Assembly: GCA_033063855.1 (NCBI GenBank)
Contig: CP093829.1
Coordinates: forward strand, 196,243 to 260,242
DNA: 64,000 nucleotides
Reading direction: 5' to 3'
DNA from: Smittia aterrima
Taxonomy: Eukaryota; Arthropoda; Insecta; Diptera; Chironomidae
In this document: positions 12,432 through 24,620 of the stretch, in pieces
How the letters are laid out: each line of letters starts with the position of its first letter
Position numbering within the stretch: position 1 is the stretch's first letter
Position numbers and translations under genes: made by a program
The notes under the pieces: generated by a model
Seen by the model: only the letters and a program-made list of their open reading frames with translations
What the model was told of the DNA's origin: nothing
Databases searched by the model: none

Positions 12432-15400
12432 CTGAAATGGAGACAAAAATAGAGCGTGAATTAGTAATTTAATTTAATTTAGCTTTGTTTTGTTGGTTTA
12501 CTGCAGAGTGCAATTGATGTAGACACGAATGAGGGAGAGAGAGGGAGAAAGATTGAATATCATGGCTTGTTATGATTGAAACTTGTCCAGCACGATCTTC
12601 CAAAGAACAATCTTCATCACCAAACTTTACATTTGTTTAAAATGAGCATACAACCGTTATCAATCCATTACATAATATTTTTTCTTCTTTCGTTCTCTCG
12701 CTCTTCGTCGTCGACGTTCTTATAAGTCAAACAAACACAACTTTACAAATTCGTTATTGATAAGCGATTATGATGATGCGTGATAACAAGCTAATGGAAA
12801 GCAATTTCATGGCTACGCGTGTAAGAAACCATTGCAAATGCAACAGAAGAACGAATTTGCAATTGTTTCTAAATTAATTTTCCTTCCTCGCAATCTTTTC
12901 TTTCTTTCATTTTTCTTTTCTTTAAAAACCGGCCTGCTTAACTATAAATAGACAATCTACATTCATTAAACATACACACGACGGGACAAAGCGAGAAAGC
13001 AAGAGCGTAAGTGAGTGAGAAAAGGGAAAGAGTCAGACGATGATATGGTGTTGAGGAACACAAGCATCAGGTTGCTATTGTGAAATTGTCTGCTCTGGTC
13101 GTGGATCTCTAAACAAAAGCAAAGTTGAGGAATGCGCTCACTCGATGACGAGTTTTCTTTCATGCGGCGCAAGGCTTAACTTTCTAGGCTCCTACTTTCT
13201 ATCGAAAACGGAAGAAGAAAACAATTTCTGGCACTTCATTTCAGTCATCCGCGATGAATTAGGAATTCGATGCTGGAGACAAAGATATTTAACAGCGTGA
13301 AACTTAAATTTGGCATGTTCTCATGCTCCAGAAAGTGTGCCATCAAAAAAAAGCTATGGAAGTTCCACTTTCTTTGCTAACGTGTCATGATGATGTTTAT
13401 CGAATGATTCCGACTGTGTATTGTGGACAAAATGATTGTGGTGGACGAAGAAGAAGATGTTCCCTAGTGTGTGCATGTCTTGAGATGATGACCAGAAAGA
13501 TTTTTTTACACGGGATCAGCGAAAAGTTTCTTCTTGCTGATGCATGAATACGTGTCAAGATCTTTTCGAACCCTGCGGCAGTATTAATGAAATTTTTGAC
13601 GCTCAAGCTAGGGCACTGACATCCCACAATCACTGCAGTCAGCATCGAGATGCAATCTCGACGAGGACTCTGATAAAAATTGTTCCATATTGTTTTTTCT
13701 CTTTTTATCGCAAAAAACATAACCAAAGATCATTCAAAGACGAATTTCGTCAGAATTTCTCACAGAAAGTCATGCCGGAATCTTGTCGGCGACGTAGAGT
13801 TTCACGATCTTTGAACTCATTCACTATTTAAATCACTCACACACCGCGTTGGAAGTTAATTAGATTCGTCGGATCGACATGATTTTTTTTTTGATTTCGT
13901 GGCACATAGAATGTGAAATATTTTCGATGAAAATGATAGTTTTCACTTACAAAAGATACTGAAATCCAAGAGTCCGGCCTAAATTTTGTGCTTCACGTTC
14001 GCCAGCCTAATAATTCACTTTGCTGATAATTAAACAAATAATGGAGTGATTTCACGATTTACCGTCTGCGACCAAACTTGTAGTGGAAAAAAGAGAGTTC
14101 GGCTCAAGAATCTTTTTTTTTTCTACTTACGTTTACTCCCCTTAAAATTTCAAACACCAGAATCGCCGTTAAACAAATAATCGCAGGGAAACAGAGATTT
14201 ATATTCTTTATCTTAGCTCGAATGTCCAATTGAATGCTTGAATAATTTAATTAATGATAGATGACGCTGTTTTTTAATTTCGCCGCTTAATTACAAAAAA
14301 TATCTTTCTTTAACTCGTCAATGTTAAATAGCTTCCAAGGCTTTAAAAACTACCAAATAGCTTAAATTTTTATAATGTTTTCGTCGTCGCTTGTACATCT
14401 TGTCGTTCATGTTTACTAAAAAAAATTATTTCAATAGATATTTGATCAAACAAAATATGGAATTGAAGGATAGTTAAAGACAATATCAAGTTAAGTTACG
14501 TAATTTGCGAAACAGACATTTCGTCTAAATAAACTTATTGCGCAGCACACGCGTTAGAACATGATACATGGCTTGTCTTTGAATTCTCTCTTTTATTTCT
14601 TCGCGAAAGCTAAAATTAAATTGTTTGCAGCGATTTTTATCTTCGCTTACTCGCCGTTTCGCCTTTTCTAATGATTTGATTGATGATTTCTATTCAGAGA
14701 AATTAATTAAAATCTTTTCGCGTTTCATGGTTTGACGGTTTGTCGATCAAATGGGCTTCTCAAAAGTCCATCGAACTGTGCTGCGATTCCGTTGAACTGC
14801 TGAAAACAAAAACAATGTTTGTGTCTGAATGAAACGAACTGGTTGAAGTTTTTTTTTATTTATATTATCCTCATAGTTTTTTAATAATATAATTTTGAGA
14901 TTTTTTCATGTAATTCAATAAAGTTATTATTCTCCAATCAATCAAATTGATTTTGACCTCGTAATTTGTTTTTCTCCTAATCATTTTCACCGTACAAAAA
15001 GTTATGTTTTCGAAAATGTTTTGAGGAGTGCGAGCTGCCGTTTGAATCTCGAATCTTACGATCAAGTCAATTAAGCTGCGCTCCTCTACACTGTCATTCC
15101 TGTCATCATTTTCACCTTATCTTGAATAGTTAATTAATTTTATATATTCTCAATTTTCTTCTTTTATAATGAGTTTTTGCGTAATATTTGTTTTAAGAAT
15201 TCTCATAATTTTCACGTCTCTCATTTCAACAAACATAAAATACTTTTCACTTAATGATCTGCTTCGCAAGCAATTTAGAGTCAAACGCTTAGAGCGTGAC
15301 ATTCAACCAAACGATCGAGAGACGAACTGATAACTCACTCGCCTCTCCCTCCATTCCACTCACTGATATTTTCTAATTGTTTTCAAAAATTTTGGGGTAA

Positions 15401-16958
15401 AGATATTAAGCAAATATATTTTTCTTATATAATTTTTTTCTCAAATTTTTAAGTCAATAACAATGTTTTGTAGGTAGATTTTCTTGTGTAGCAATTATTT
15501 AATAATTTTCAATCTTCTTCGTATCATTCAAGCGTGTCAATTCCATTCCATTCAATTCACCATTCACTTCCCGAAAACCAAACTCTTGTCATCTTTATAA
15601 GATAGGAAAAAATGATTCTCATCACTTTCAAATTTGAACAAATCGCCTAAAGTTTTTCTCATTTTCTATTTAACAATTTTTAATCTTTGTTTATCAGCCA
15701 AAAGTAACACATTTTTAATTTTTCTTCTCCTTAGCTTTGTGTATGAAAGTAAGGGCAACAAAATTTCAACTTTTTTTTCTTATCAAATTTCTAATACCAA
15801 ATAATCACATTTCCCATCTTAAAATTAAGGGTTTTCATCTCTTCTCTCTCAATTTGTTGCTTAAAAACAAAAGAACGACTTCTTGTAAAAAAAGTAAAAG
15901 AGGAAAACTTGATTACGCAAACACGAGCTCTTATCAAAGACGAGAAGAATATTTTTAAAAAGTAAATCACGTTAAACGGGATTCGTAAAAAAAACTTGTC
16001 GAGGCAGAGAATGTCATCACGAATTTTAATTTCTTTTCTCGTTCATCTCAATGATTGATTCTCATTCCATATTGTTTTTAACTTTTCTCTTTTTTGATTT
16101 GATTTCATTACTGATAAGGAACAAACATTTCATTCGTATGTGTGTTTACAAGCTTTTTTCTGTTTAAAAAGGGAAGGCGAAACAACAAACGATATGGACT
16201 AATAAGGGCTTTGCCTCGCTTCCGAGAGTATCAACGGCTTTGACTTTGGCTATCGGAAGACTTCTCCTTTGACTCAGTCAACTCGAGAAAAACTTCCTGA
16301 GTTCCCTAGCTCTTAAGAAATTGTAGCGAACAAACATCTATCTGCTCAAATTGCCAAAATCATTTCGTTCAAAACGAAAGACTTTTCAGATCTTTTCATC
16401 TGCTAATGAGACCGTTAATTGACTGCCAAGCCTTCAATCAAAGCCTTTGATGTTTTTTTTTGTTTGGATCAATTCATAAACTTCGTAACTCAGTCACTTA
16501 AATTTCAATATTGATCTCAAAGCTTTGCTAGATTTACAATATTCATCGACCTTCAGTTACGTAATTTAAGAATTCACCATTCTATCTTCTTCATCTTTTG
16601 AATTCAACGAAAGACTTTTAAGAAACGAAAGGATTAATTAAAAACTGAAAGAGAGAGTGTCGTCAGTGATGAAACCAACGCGACTCACTCTTGTACACGC
16701 ATCCTCCGTTGTGATTTCGTAACACTAAATTAAAGTTTAAGAACTAAAAAAAATGTTTAAAAAAAATGTAAAATTGATTTTTTTACCCTTCGACGCATGG
16801 TTTTCCATCTCACACAGCTTACAGTCACTTGACAATCGCATCTTCTCCTCCGATTAAGAGAGTGGAGGAGCTCATTAAGGTGTACAACAACATTAAAGAA
16901 TCAAGAAAAACGTTGCAATTGCATGAGGTGTGTGTGTGTGTTTGAGACCAGCGCAAGC
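12432..16958. other. Gene-free 4.5 kb upstream of Dp1
   Basis: No open frame here shows domains, codon bias or a sensible exon chain. The DNA is AT-rich with many homopolymer runs and a short TG run at 16929-16940. It probably contains the Dp1 promoter and 5' UTR intron and, at its right end, the 3' UTR of the minus-strand zinc-finger gene. Confidence 0.5.
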
Positions 16959-19865
16959 TTAGTGCTTGCCATAGTCAATATGATGCAAATGATGATTGTT
17001 TAAATCTAAAAAGTTTGTAATGATGTGTCCATTTGTTGTCAAAATTTGATGATGGGCGGCAAGTGCCTGAGGTTGTTGATGGTTGTGTTGAGTGTGCTGT
17101 TGCATATGGTGATGAATATGAGACATCACCGGCGGCGTATGAGTGTTGTTCGAACCCTCGTCCATTGTCTCCGTTTTAATCTCAATTGACTCCTTTTTCG
17201 GCTCAATAATCGTCAACGTGGCCGTGCCGTTGCCATTCGAGTGCGAGTGCGAATGGTGATGCTGCAAGTGAGGATTATTCATCGGGTTCAGGTTGCACAC
17301 TTTAATGTGCTTGTTGAAGTCACTGATATCTGACAGCTCCTGCTTGCAAATGTTGCACTGATAAATGACATAGTTGGCAGTAGAGGTAGGTGGCAGAACC
17401 GCGATGGCTCCGTTCTTTCCATTTTTTCCGTTCTTCTTCTGATGAGTCAGGATGTGCTTTTTCAAATTCGATTGCTGTGAGTAGGACTTCAAACAGATGT
17501 TACAGCCGTATGGACGAATTCCCTATAAGAAAAAAAAGAAGAATTATTAGAGATTCTCATAATTTGGCTTGAAGACAATTTAAACGGTTTATGAGCTTAA
17601 AACTTAAAGGAATTTAGCAAACAATTATTAAAACGGGTTTAGCAATGTGATAATCATTAAACATTCTAAAATCCATCAGCAGCGACTTGTTTGTATGAAT
17701 AATCGCAACTTCTAATCGTTGAGCGAAGCTTTCACAATATTTGTTCAAGAAATTTAAAACTTGTCGTAAACCTTCTATGAAAGAAAGTTGAACTCGATCT
17801 ATCGAGTCGCGCCCCATTTAAAATTTTGGTCGAAAAAATATGTCATTCCGATAAGATACTGTCTTGATAGTGAAAATAATTGTTTTAGATCAAAATGTTT
17901 TGTTGTTTAACTCACCAAGTGGATCATTTCATGTTTTTTCAAATTCGCTCGTTGTGCAAATGCCTAAAAATGAGAAAACAAATATATTACTCAAGAGACA
18001 TCACGGCGAATGCTAATATTAACTCACCTTATCACAATTTTTGCACTTGAAAGGCTTTTCACCTGCAATAACAACGACACTGCTGTCAAAATAAAATTCT
18101 TCGATCAAATGTTCTCTCACTACTCACCAGTATGCAACATTTGATGCTTTACCATGTTAGCATGCTGAGAAAAAGCCTTTTGGCAGCTGGGACACTTGTA
18201 CGGCTTCAAACCTGTTTACGATACGAGAAAATGAGATTTAAGATTCGAAACTGTTGCCGCGGGCAGGTCTCAGAACTCACCATTGTGAACCAAGTTGTGC
18301 CTCTGCAAATTTGCCAATTGCGTAAACGCTTTGTTGCAAATCGAGCTAAAGATGATGAGAAAAGTAATATTGATTTAGTGACGACAAGATCAGAGGACAT
18401 CGGTTAGGCTTTCATCATGAAATATTTAATAAATTCTAAGACAGTGGGTGGATCAAAGAATTTTAATTTTAACATACCACACAAAAGGACGCTCGCCAGA
18501 ATGGGCTTTGGTGTGCTTCCACACGCTGCTCTGGCTTGGAAAATGCTTTCCACACAATTCACACTTGTACTTGCTTTCAGTCAAGTGTTTCGCCTGGTGG
18601 GCTACCATCTCCTCATTCGTATCGAAGCGCTGTTGGATAAAGAAAGCAAGTACTTGAATCAGCGACGGTTTGAGTTATTCGACGGATAAGTCGAGGTTGA
18701 AGGTTGCGGATTTGCGACGAGAAAAGAAGAAGATGACGGAGAAATGTCAGCACGTGTACGAAAGTTTCCGAAAAAAAGCGGAGCGTAAGAAAGTCGGAGA
18801 AGAATGAAAGAACAACAATTAAATTCATTGAGATGTATGGATGAAAAATCGAGGGGATTGCGAGTGAAGAAGGAAAACGAGTAATATTACGCATCAAACA
18901 AATCGGAAAATTAAATTAGGATTTTCCTTCAAGAGTTGAGTGCAAATTGAACCAAAGCTTTTCTCAATGAATGATTGATTGTAGTTCAAACTCGACATTA
19001 TCAGCCCCTCATCAAATATTCTTTCTTACGTTATTTTCATCGAGCAACATCATCGGCTGCCAGCAGCGTCAGTAGTCAGCAGAAAGGAAGGCCAAGATGC
19101 CGAAGGGAGAAGGAGATGGATGTTGGGGTCGCATCGCAAAAATGAGACCAATGCAAAATTTGTATGAAACGAGCATACACTCCGGTAATCGAGAAACATG
19201 GAGAAAAGGCGAAATTTCGTCGTTTTTTTTCTCTTTTCGGAAGAATAAGAACAGCAGAAAAAAATTGGCGAGTGTGGAGGAAAAGCAACGCATACAAACA
19301 AGGCAGGCACAGGCAGCAGAGAAAAGAGAGAAGAAAAAAAGATTGGTTGAAGCTGATGGGGGGAAGAAGAAGAAGTCCATTACATATTATATCAAAAGCA
19401 TATTTTCAAGGTGAACTCACAACCGAAAAAAAAAATCATTTTCGAATGTGAGCTCTTCTTGTTCTTGTCGCCCCAATCGAATTGAATCTCTTTCTTCTGT
19501 GCTTTGCCTTCCCTTCTTATGCTTTCTTAACTTTAGAAGAAGTTTTTCTCGTCTTACGGGCCCGCGACGGAGCGATGACGTTAGGCATGCCAAAGGAGAT
19601 TAATAATCCAACAAGAACAACTTACCTTCCGGCATTGACCGCACTTGATTTTCACCAAATTTTCCGAATCCCTTATGATATTGGACACGACGTTGACGTT
19701 ATTCTCGAGTGAAAGAATCATTGATCGGCTATCGGCAGCCGAGACGGCGATTGAGTTGCTATTCAAAGGAACGTGATTTGTACGGTTGGAAGTGTCAAGA
19801 TGCAAGGGCAGCGGTATTTGAATCGAGTGTCCTTGTTGCTCATTTTGATGATCATTTTGAAAAGT
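16959..19865 (-). CDS. C2H2 zinc-finger protein (first exon not found)
   Basis: A probable nuclear DNA-binding protein. Seven exons join in frame on the minus strand: 19865-19626, 18629-18478, 18345-18281, 18211-18128, 18062-18028, 17963-17916 and 17522-16959 (TAA). They give 395 residues without the missing start. Six good C2H2 fingers run from CGQCRKRFD to CNICLKSYSQQSNLKKH, and a seventh is degenerate, ending in Cys (CNICKQELSDISDFNKHIKVC region). Linkers of the GEKPF, GLKPY and GIRPY type join them. The N-terminal 80 residues are Gln/Asn-rich. The C-terminal tail is His-rich (HHHSHSHS, QQHTQHNHQQ) and contains a KTE acidic patch. Introns interrupt almost every finger. Upstream of 19865 the frame stays open but has no ATG, so the start lies in an exon further right. 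I cannot name the orthologue. Confidence 0.85.
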
Positions 19866-20069
19866 CTGAATTTCGATTTGTTTTTGATTTTTCGCCGCCG
19901 TCGCAGTCGTCGTCGTCGTTGAGAGTTGCGTGTGTGCGAGGGAGTGAGAGCGCCGACGGGGGGCAAGAGAGGGAGAGAAACGAAAAAAAAAATTAGAAAA
20001 TTTAAAAATAAAAAGAAATTCAATTTGCAGAAGGTTAAGAATCGGCGAAAGAGAGAAAAAAAATCGCGT
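19866..20069 (-). promoter_or_regulatory. Extended AG-exclusion zone before a zinc-finger exon
   Basis: The likely acceptor of the N-terminal zinc-finger exon is the AG at 19867-19866 (minus strand). Reading upstream from it, no AG dinucleotide occurs for about 200 nt (plus strand: no CT from 19868 to 20069). This tract contains several long pyrimidine runs. Such a zone is the known signature of a branch point placed far from its 3' splice site, often in regulated splicing. Confidence 0.5.
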
Positions 20070-20919
20070 CTTGTCGTCAAACTCGTTCAATATCAATGTT
20101 CTCCTCAATGTAACCTCATTTTCATGCGAAAAGACAGAAGCCACTGATATTGAATTAATTTATCATGTGACGTCTTTTGACATTCATTGCTCTGCTAATA
20201 GGATTTTTCGATCTCAAAATATTTCGCAACTTGGATATCGCGAAAATGTGATTTTCTTCGCCTCTGGAAGCATGTTTTAATGTCGGAAGAAATCACATTT
20301 TTTCTCTCGACTTTGTAAAACGAATACGAAGCAATTCCTCACCAACGGATAAAACATTATAAACTGAACTGATTAATAGCACTTATTGAATGAAAATCAA
20401 CTGTTTTAGGGCATTTTTTGATAACTTTCAAAGTTTTTCTTCGATTTTTTAGGATTGAACAGTTCACTTTGCAGAGAATATTACCGGGCGCTAGTACATA
20501 GCAGATCTCACAACTCGTTCGATTGCGGATGGTCGAGGTTGTGTTTGGCAATTATCAACCAGACGACGCAACGAAATGAAGAAGTTTGAAGCTTTTTTAC
20601 AAGCCACGACTTGATTGAGTAGTAGAATAATATTTCGGGAGTAGAGCTGGGAGTTGTTCGTAAGTTATGATAAGTTTCTACCGTCATTTTAAGTGATCGC
20701 ATTTGAAAAATAATAAATCAGCTTAAATAGCTTAAAAATTTTAATTAAATAATTCTCGAAAAATTTCATAAAACACAAAAAAATATTTGAGACTTCTCTT
20801 CTTCATAATTTGGGAACAAACCCTCAAGTCGATAAATATCCGCAAATTATTGAAAGCGCTGATATATCCAAGTCAGACAGAGTTAATGAGAAACTGAACT
20901 TTCTTCTTTTAGAGGCAAA
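20070..20919. other. Spacer between zinc-finger exon and POLR1D-like gene
   Basis: About 850 nt without a supportable gene. It must hold the promoter of the plus-strand gene starting at 20920, where a TTCTTTTAG acceptor-like string ends just before the start codon. It may also hold a first exon of the minus-strand zinc-finger gene. I found no ATG exon with a matching phase-0 donor that I would trust. Confidence 0.4.
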
Positions 20920-21443
20920 ATGTCAGATGGAACAACAAAGCAATTTCAGTTTTTACAAAAATTCTTAAACTCCAGGAAAGAATCAAAAAGTACAAAGCAC
21001 CCCAATGAAGAGAAGGCGACAAAGTCCAAGGATATGAAGAAGGAAGATGATTTACTTACGAAGTAAGATTTGATTTTTGCTTCTAAAGAATTTAGTTCCT
21101 GATTTGTTTGTTTACATTTTTTCATAGAAAAGCAATTGAAGAGTTACAAAGAGAAATCTCAATTAACAAAGTGAAACGAAAAGCTTTTGGATCAGTTACA
21201 GTTCCTAAGGCGAAGACAAACAAGCGATTCCTTGCTACAACTCTGAGTCAATGTCTAAGCCACAACAAACGACAATCAAGTAAACATCAAGAGAAGTCCA
21301 CCGATAAATTAAGGGAACTTGATAGAAAGGATCGTCTTAAGAAGAGTAAGCAGAAGTTTGGGGAAAGGAAACATCAGTTTAATAAACCAGAAAAGAGAAA
21401 ACGAAAAAAAAGAAGTAGAAGTTCAAGCAGCTCCGACGACTGA
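20920..21443 (+). CDS. Small basic protein resembling POLR1D isoform 2
   Basis: Two exons, 20920-21062 and 21128-21443 (TGA), give 152 residues across a 65-nt GT-AG intron. Residues 48-80 match the pattern of human POLR1D isoform 2, which shares a locus with the Pol I/III subunit but does not have the same C-terminal fold. The shared elements are a KAIEEL start, a basic stretch, and TNKRFL about 25 residues later. The second half is lysine/arginine-rich and ends in a Ser run and DD, which suggests a nuclear or nucleolar protein. Here it is a free-standing gene with no sign of the true RPAC2 domain. AATAAA lies at about 21515, 70 nt past the stop. The function is not established, so I leave the symbol empty. 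Confidence 0.65.
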
Positions 21444-21639
21444 TATTACCGATTTTACTTGAAATCCTTGTTACTTACTCTTGTATATTTTTCGAATGTT
21501 ATAAAACTCCTATGAATAAAATATTCAAATGACAAAACTTAAAAGAACTCTGAGTCAAAGTCAAACTCCGTTATCAAAACATCTGTTGGACCATTTTTGT
21601 GAATGATGTCAGAAGTTTTCTATTCGTTCATAAAATATT

Positions 21640-22490
21640 ACGAGCAACTGTCAAATTTTAAAAGCTTTTTGAGATCGTCTTGACGCAGTGTGAGTGGAAC
21701 AAGTCTCAAACTAATGAAGAGTGTTTTATGGATTCAGCATGCGAGTCAGGCAGTGTCATCAAGTTGACGTTTTAGATAATTTGACGATTTGAGAGTTCAT
21801 CAGTCGCGAATCACGAAGTTAGATTTAGATTTGATGGCGTTAGTAATGATGTCCATCTGCAGCGATTCGCCGGCGGTGTTTAGAGATAAAATCATGTCTT
21901 TTTGGCTTGATCTCTCTCAGTCCAAATTAAATGTCTTGGTTTTGAATTTAGTGAAGTGCGCAGCAGTTTCCTGCATCGATTACCCAATTTGGATCACAAA
22001 GAAGTCCATCAATAACCGCCATCCACGACTTTGATGTTCCCATCGTTTATCACTGCGAAACTTTCAAACAATTGCTTCAGACCGTTCCGTCGAATCAAGT
22101 AACAAAGCTTTGATGAAATTGCGAGAAAATATGTTCAACACGAGTTGCATAAACTCACAGATGATTTGAACTGAACCAAACGATGATTAACCATCAGTTT
22201 ATTGACAAGCAAAGATCGTTAATCATTCTCACCTCACCTTATTCTAATGACGAGCGCGAAAAATCGTTTCGCAACTATTTGACAGATTCGTGAATTTTTT
22301 TGATTTGATGAGATCAGCGGTGGATAAATTGAATAAAAGTTATTTTTTCGTGATCAACATTCAACAACTTCTACCGAAAAATGTCAACTTGATCTTTTGC
22401 CAAATCACTCGAAACTTTTACTTTCTCAAATATTTTATTATCTCAACTTTGCATGCGACACGCGTAAAATTCACTCGTTGAACTTTCGTC
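21640..22490 (+). repeat. Inverted repeat, left arm
   Basis: This arm matches the reverse complement of about 26125-26965. From roughly 21720 to 22180 the two arms are nearly identical: I count only 5 changed bases in the 243 nt at 21789-22031 plus a few more around them. Outside that core the arms still align but with many substitutions and indels, for example the blocks around GTCAACTTGATC and CAAATATTTT at 22380-22435. No terminal inverted repeat, target-site duplication or transposase was recognised. Confidence 0.85.
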
Positions 22491-22747
22491 GCGTTCATTC
22501 CGCAATAAATCACGAAATTTCTTTCAATGCTAGAAACCGAAAAGTTTTGACAAGCAGCCAATGATTTCGGCGCTTCAAAGTGATAATTGTTAAAAGCTGA
22601 AAACAAATCATTAAGTTCAATTCAAAACAAATTGTCTTGCGTAATCTAAATGGCCATTGTCTCTTTTTTTGTCCGGTTCCATCTTAGGATATTCACTAAT
22701 AAGACTTAAACTAATAGCAACATAAAAAATTATCATTTCGAAGCGAG

Positions 22748-22782
22748 AAGTGATCGAGTGATCAACATTCACTCGATTACTT
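22748..22782. repeat. 14-bp stem, 7-nt loop hairpin
   Basis: The left stem 22748-22761 pairs with 22769-22782 over 14 bp with a single G-T wobble; the loop is TCAACAT. It contains the TCGAGTGA/TCACTCGA palindrome halves. It lies just outside the left arm of the large inverted repeat. Whether it is transcribed is unknown. Confidence 0.6.
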
Positions 22783-24375
22783 ACGAGAAGCCAACAAAAA
22801 AAGAAATGAATCTTCCAGTTTCGCGCAACAATCGGAATTTAGAGTTTGAAGCGGTAATTTGATGGGAGGAAGGTTCACATGAGACATCCCATTGGCTTTC
22901 TCTTTAAATTTTTTGGTTGTTTCTTGCTGTTCCAGCTATAAAAATGCAAATCAGATTAGAAATAAAATTTGCCGTGAATGAAATTCGCGTTGCGTAAAAA
23001 CTTGCAGAGCTGACGGAAGGAAAATCAAGCTTGATATGCTCAAAGCGATGCATTTATGAGCGAGAAATTTAGATTGCTTCACGGTCCATGTTTCACTTCA
23101 ATTATCGGCTTTTCAACCTTCCGACAATTTGAGCAGAACAACAACACATCAAACATTAAATTATCGTCTGCATGATGTGGATCGACAAAACAACTTTCGG
23201 AAGAAGAAAATTTTTGATTCATGAGTCGTTTGATGGAATTAAAATCTTACAAATATTTTCAAGCTCCTTCGGTCTTTATGATATTGTCGCGAACATCGAT
23301 AAGTTGCTGATAATCGATGAAAGACACGCGTTTGAACGAGGATGATTTAAATAAAAATCCAACTTGCGTAAGTGCTGACGATGAGTCAACGGAAAACTTT
23401 CTTTAACACTCAGTGGCTTGCGGCCTGTTACTTTTCATTAAGCTCCAAGCATGGATCGGATTGATTACCGCGATGATTCAATAAAACCAATTCAATTTCT
23501 TTCCTACGTTCAAATTGCTTTTCCATTGCTTTTATGCACCGTCAGATGTGATCTTAAATTAGCGTTTGCTTGATGCTGACTGGACGAAAAGTCCGGGTTC
23601 GTCGTATTTTCTTATTAAATTGGTCAAGAAATCTTTAGCAAGGAAAACAACAGAGCTAACATGATGCCTTTCACTCAAGCATCTCCAATCCTAGTTTGTT
23701 TGTTACCGTCGATGATGAGCGACAGAAAATATAAATAAACAAGACTTTTAACGATTCATTTTGCGCATGTGCTGTCTGTGCAACTGTTACTCAACGCGAT
23801 CATCTGCAATTCAGTGAACGACGATGTCATTACGTCTTTTTGTGCATTAATTTTAAAGTGAAGCTGTTCATCATTTGTCAGAGATCACGGACAATTTTTA
23901 GTAACAAAGTCATTAATTAGCAAGGTGACTCGCTCTACATTGTTGAGTGAGTCAAGAGTGGAAGATCATGCAGCGATCGAAGATACTCGTTTCGTTATGC
24001 AATCTTTCGTTTAATTTTAAAGACGCGTTTTCACTTTGAATTACATTCTCGAATGAAATTAGCCAAGTGATGGATTGACCAACGCCACGCAAATTGAATT
24101 TTGTTTGAGATTAACTATGGGAAGTTTCATCCATTCAACTTTGGTTTTTTTTATTGATGTCCGTCCTTACACCATTCACCGAATTAAAGCTTTAGGCGAC
24201 CGTTGATGTTGCAAATTTTGAATCTTAACTAATCTTTGATTAATCGTTCGTAAGCAATCAGTAAATCGATTCACCTACGCGACACTTGAGAGCAACAAAA
24301 TTGCGAATCACTTTGGAAATTAGCGATCGAAACGGTTGAATTCCACTTAATTGAAGTCGATATCTCTCGAGTTAC

Positions 24376-24620
24376 CTTTCTCTGAACAAACAATAATCCC
24401 AAAGAGACTCTTGAGACCACTGTCGTCTCTGGCGGTGGGGAACTTCTTTATTAATTTTAATGTTGGTTGCAGTGGCAAAGAAGACTTTCTCAAAAAAAAA
24501 CTTTTTCTCTCTCTCAAAGTTTTGTTGAGTGAAATGAAATTGCTCGGGACAATCTTTAGTCGACTATCAAGCCTCGAGTTTTAAAGACGCGTTTAAAGTA
24601 GCAGCAGCGTGAGATTATCT
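24376..24620 (+). repeat. Diverged direct repeat, copy 1
   Basis: About 245 nt that align in the same orientation with 28104-28350. Shared blocks include CCTTTCTCTGAACAAAC, AAGAGACTCT, GAAGACTTTCTCAAA, and GAGTGAAATGAAATTGCT followed by GGGAC. Gaps and substitutions are frequent between the blocks. Short open frames in the two copies do not correspond well, so a coding origin is not supported. Confidence 0.75.

Noticed and set aside
13323..13831. Overlapping frames on both strands upstream of Dp1
   Set aside because: No domain content, no consistent splice chain, and mixed-strand openness typical of non-coding DNA.
18613..20150. Many overlapping Lys/Arg- or Phe/Ser-rich frames on both strands
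   Set aside because: They are produced by long purine or pyrimidine tracts next to zinc-finger exons; only the spliced C2H2 frame is coherent.
21789..22034. 81-codon frame duplicated at 26575-26820
   Set aside because: The two copies match because the DNA is an inverted repeat. All five base changes between them alter residues, so there is no sign of protein-level constraint.
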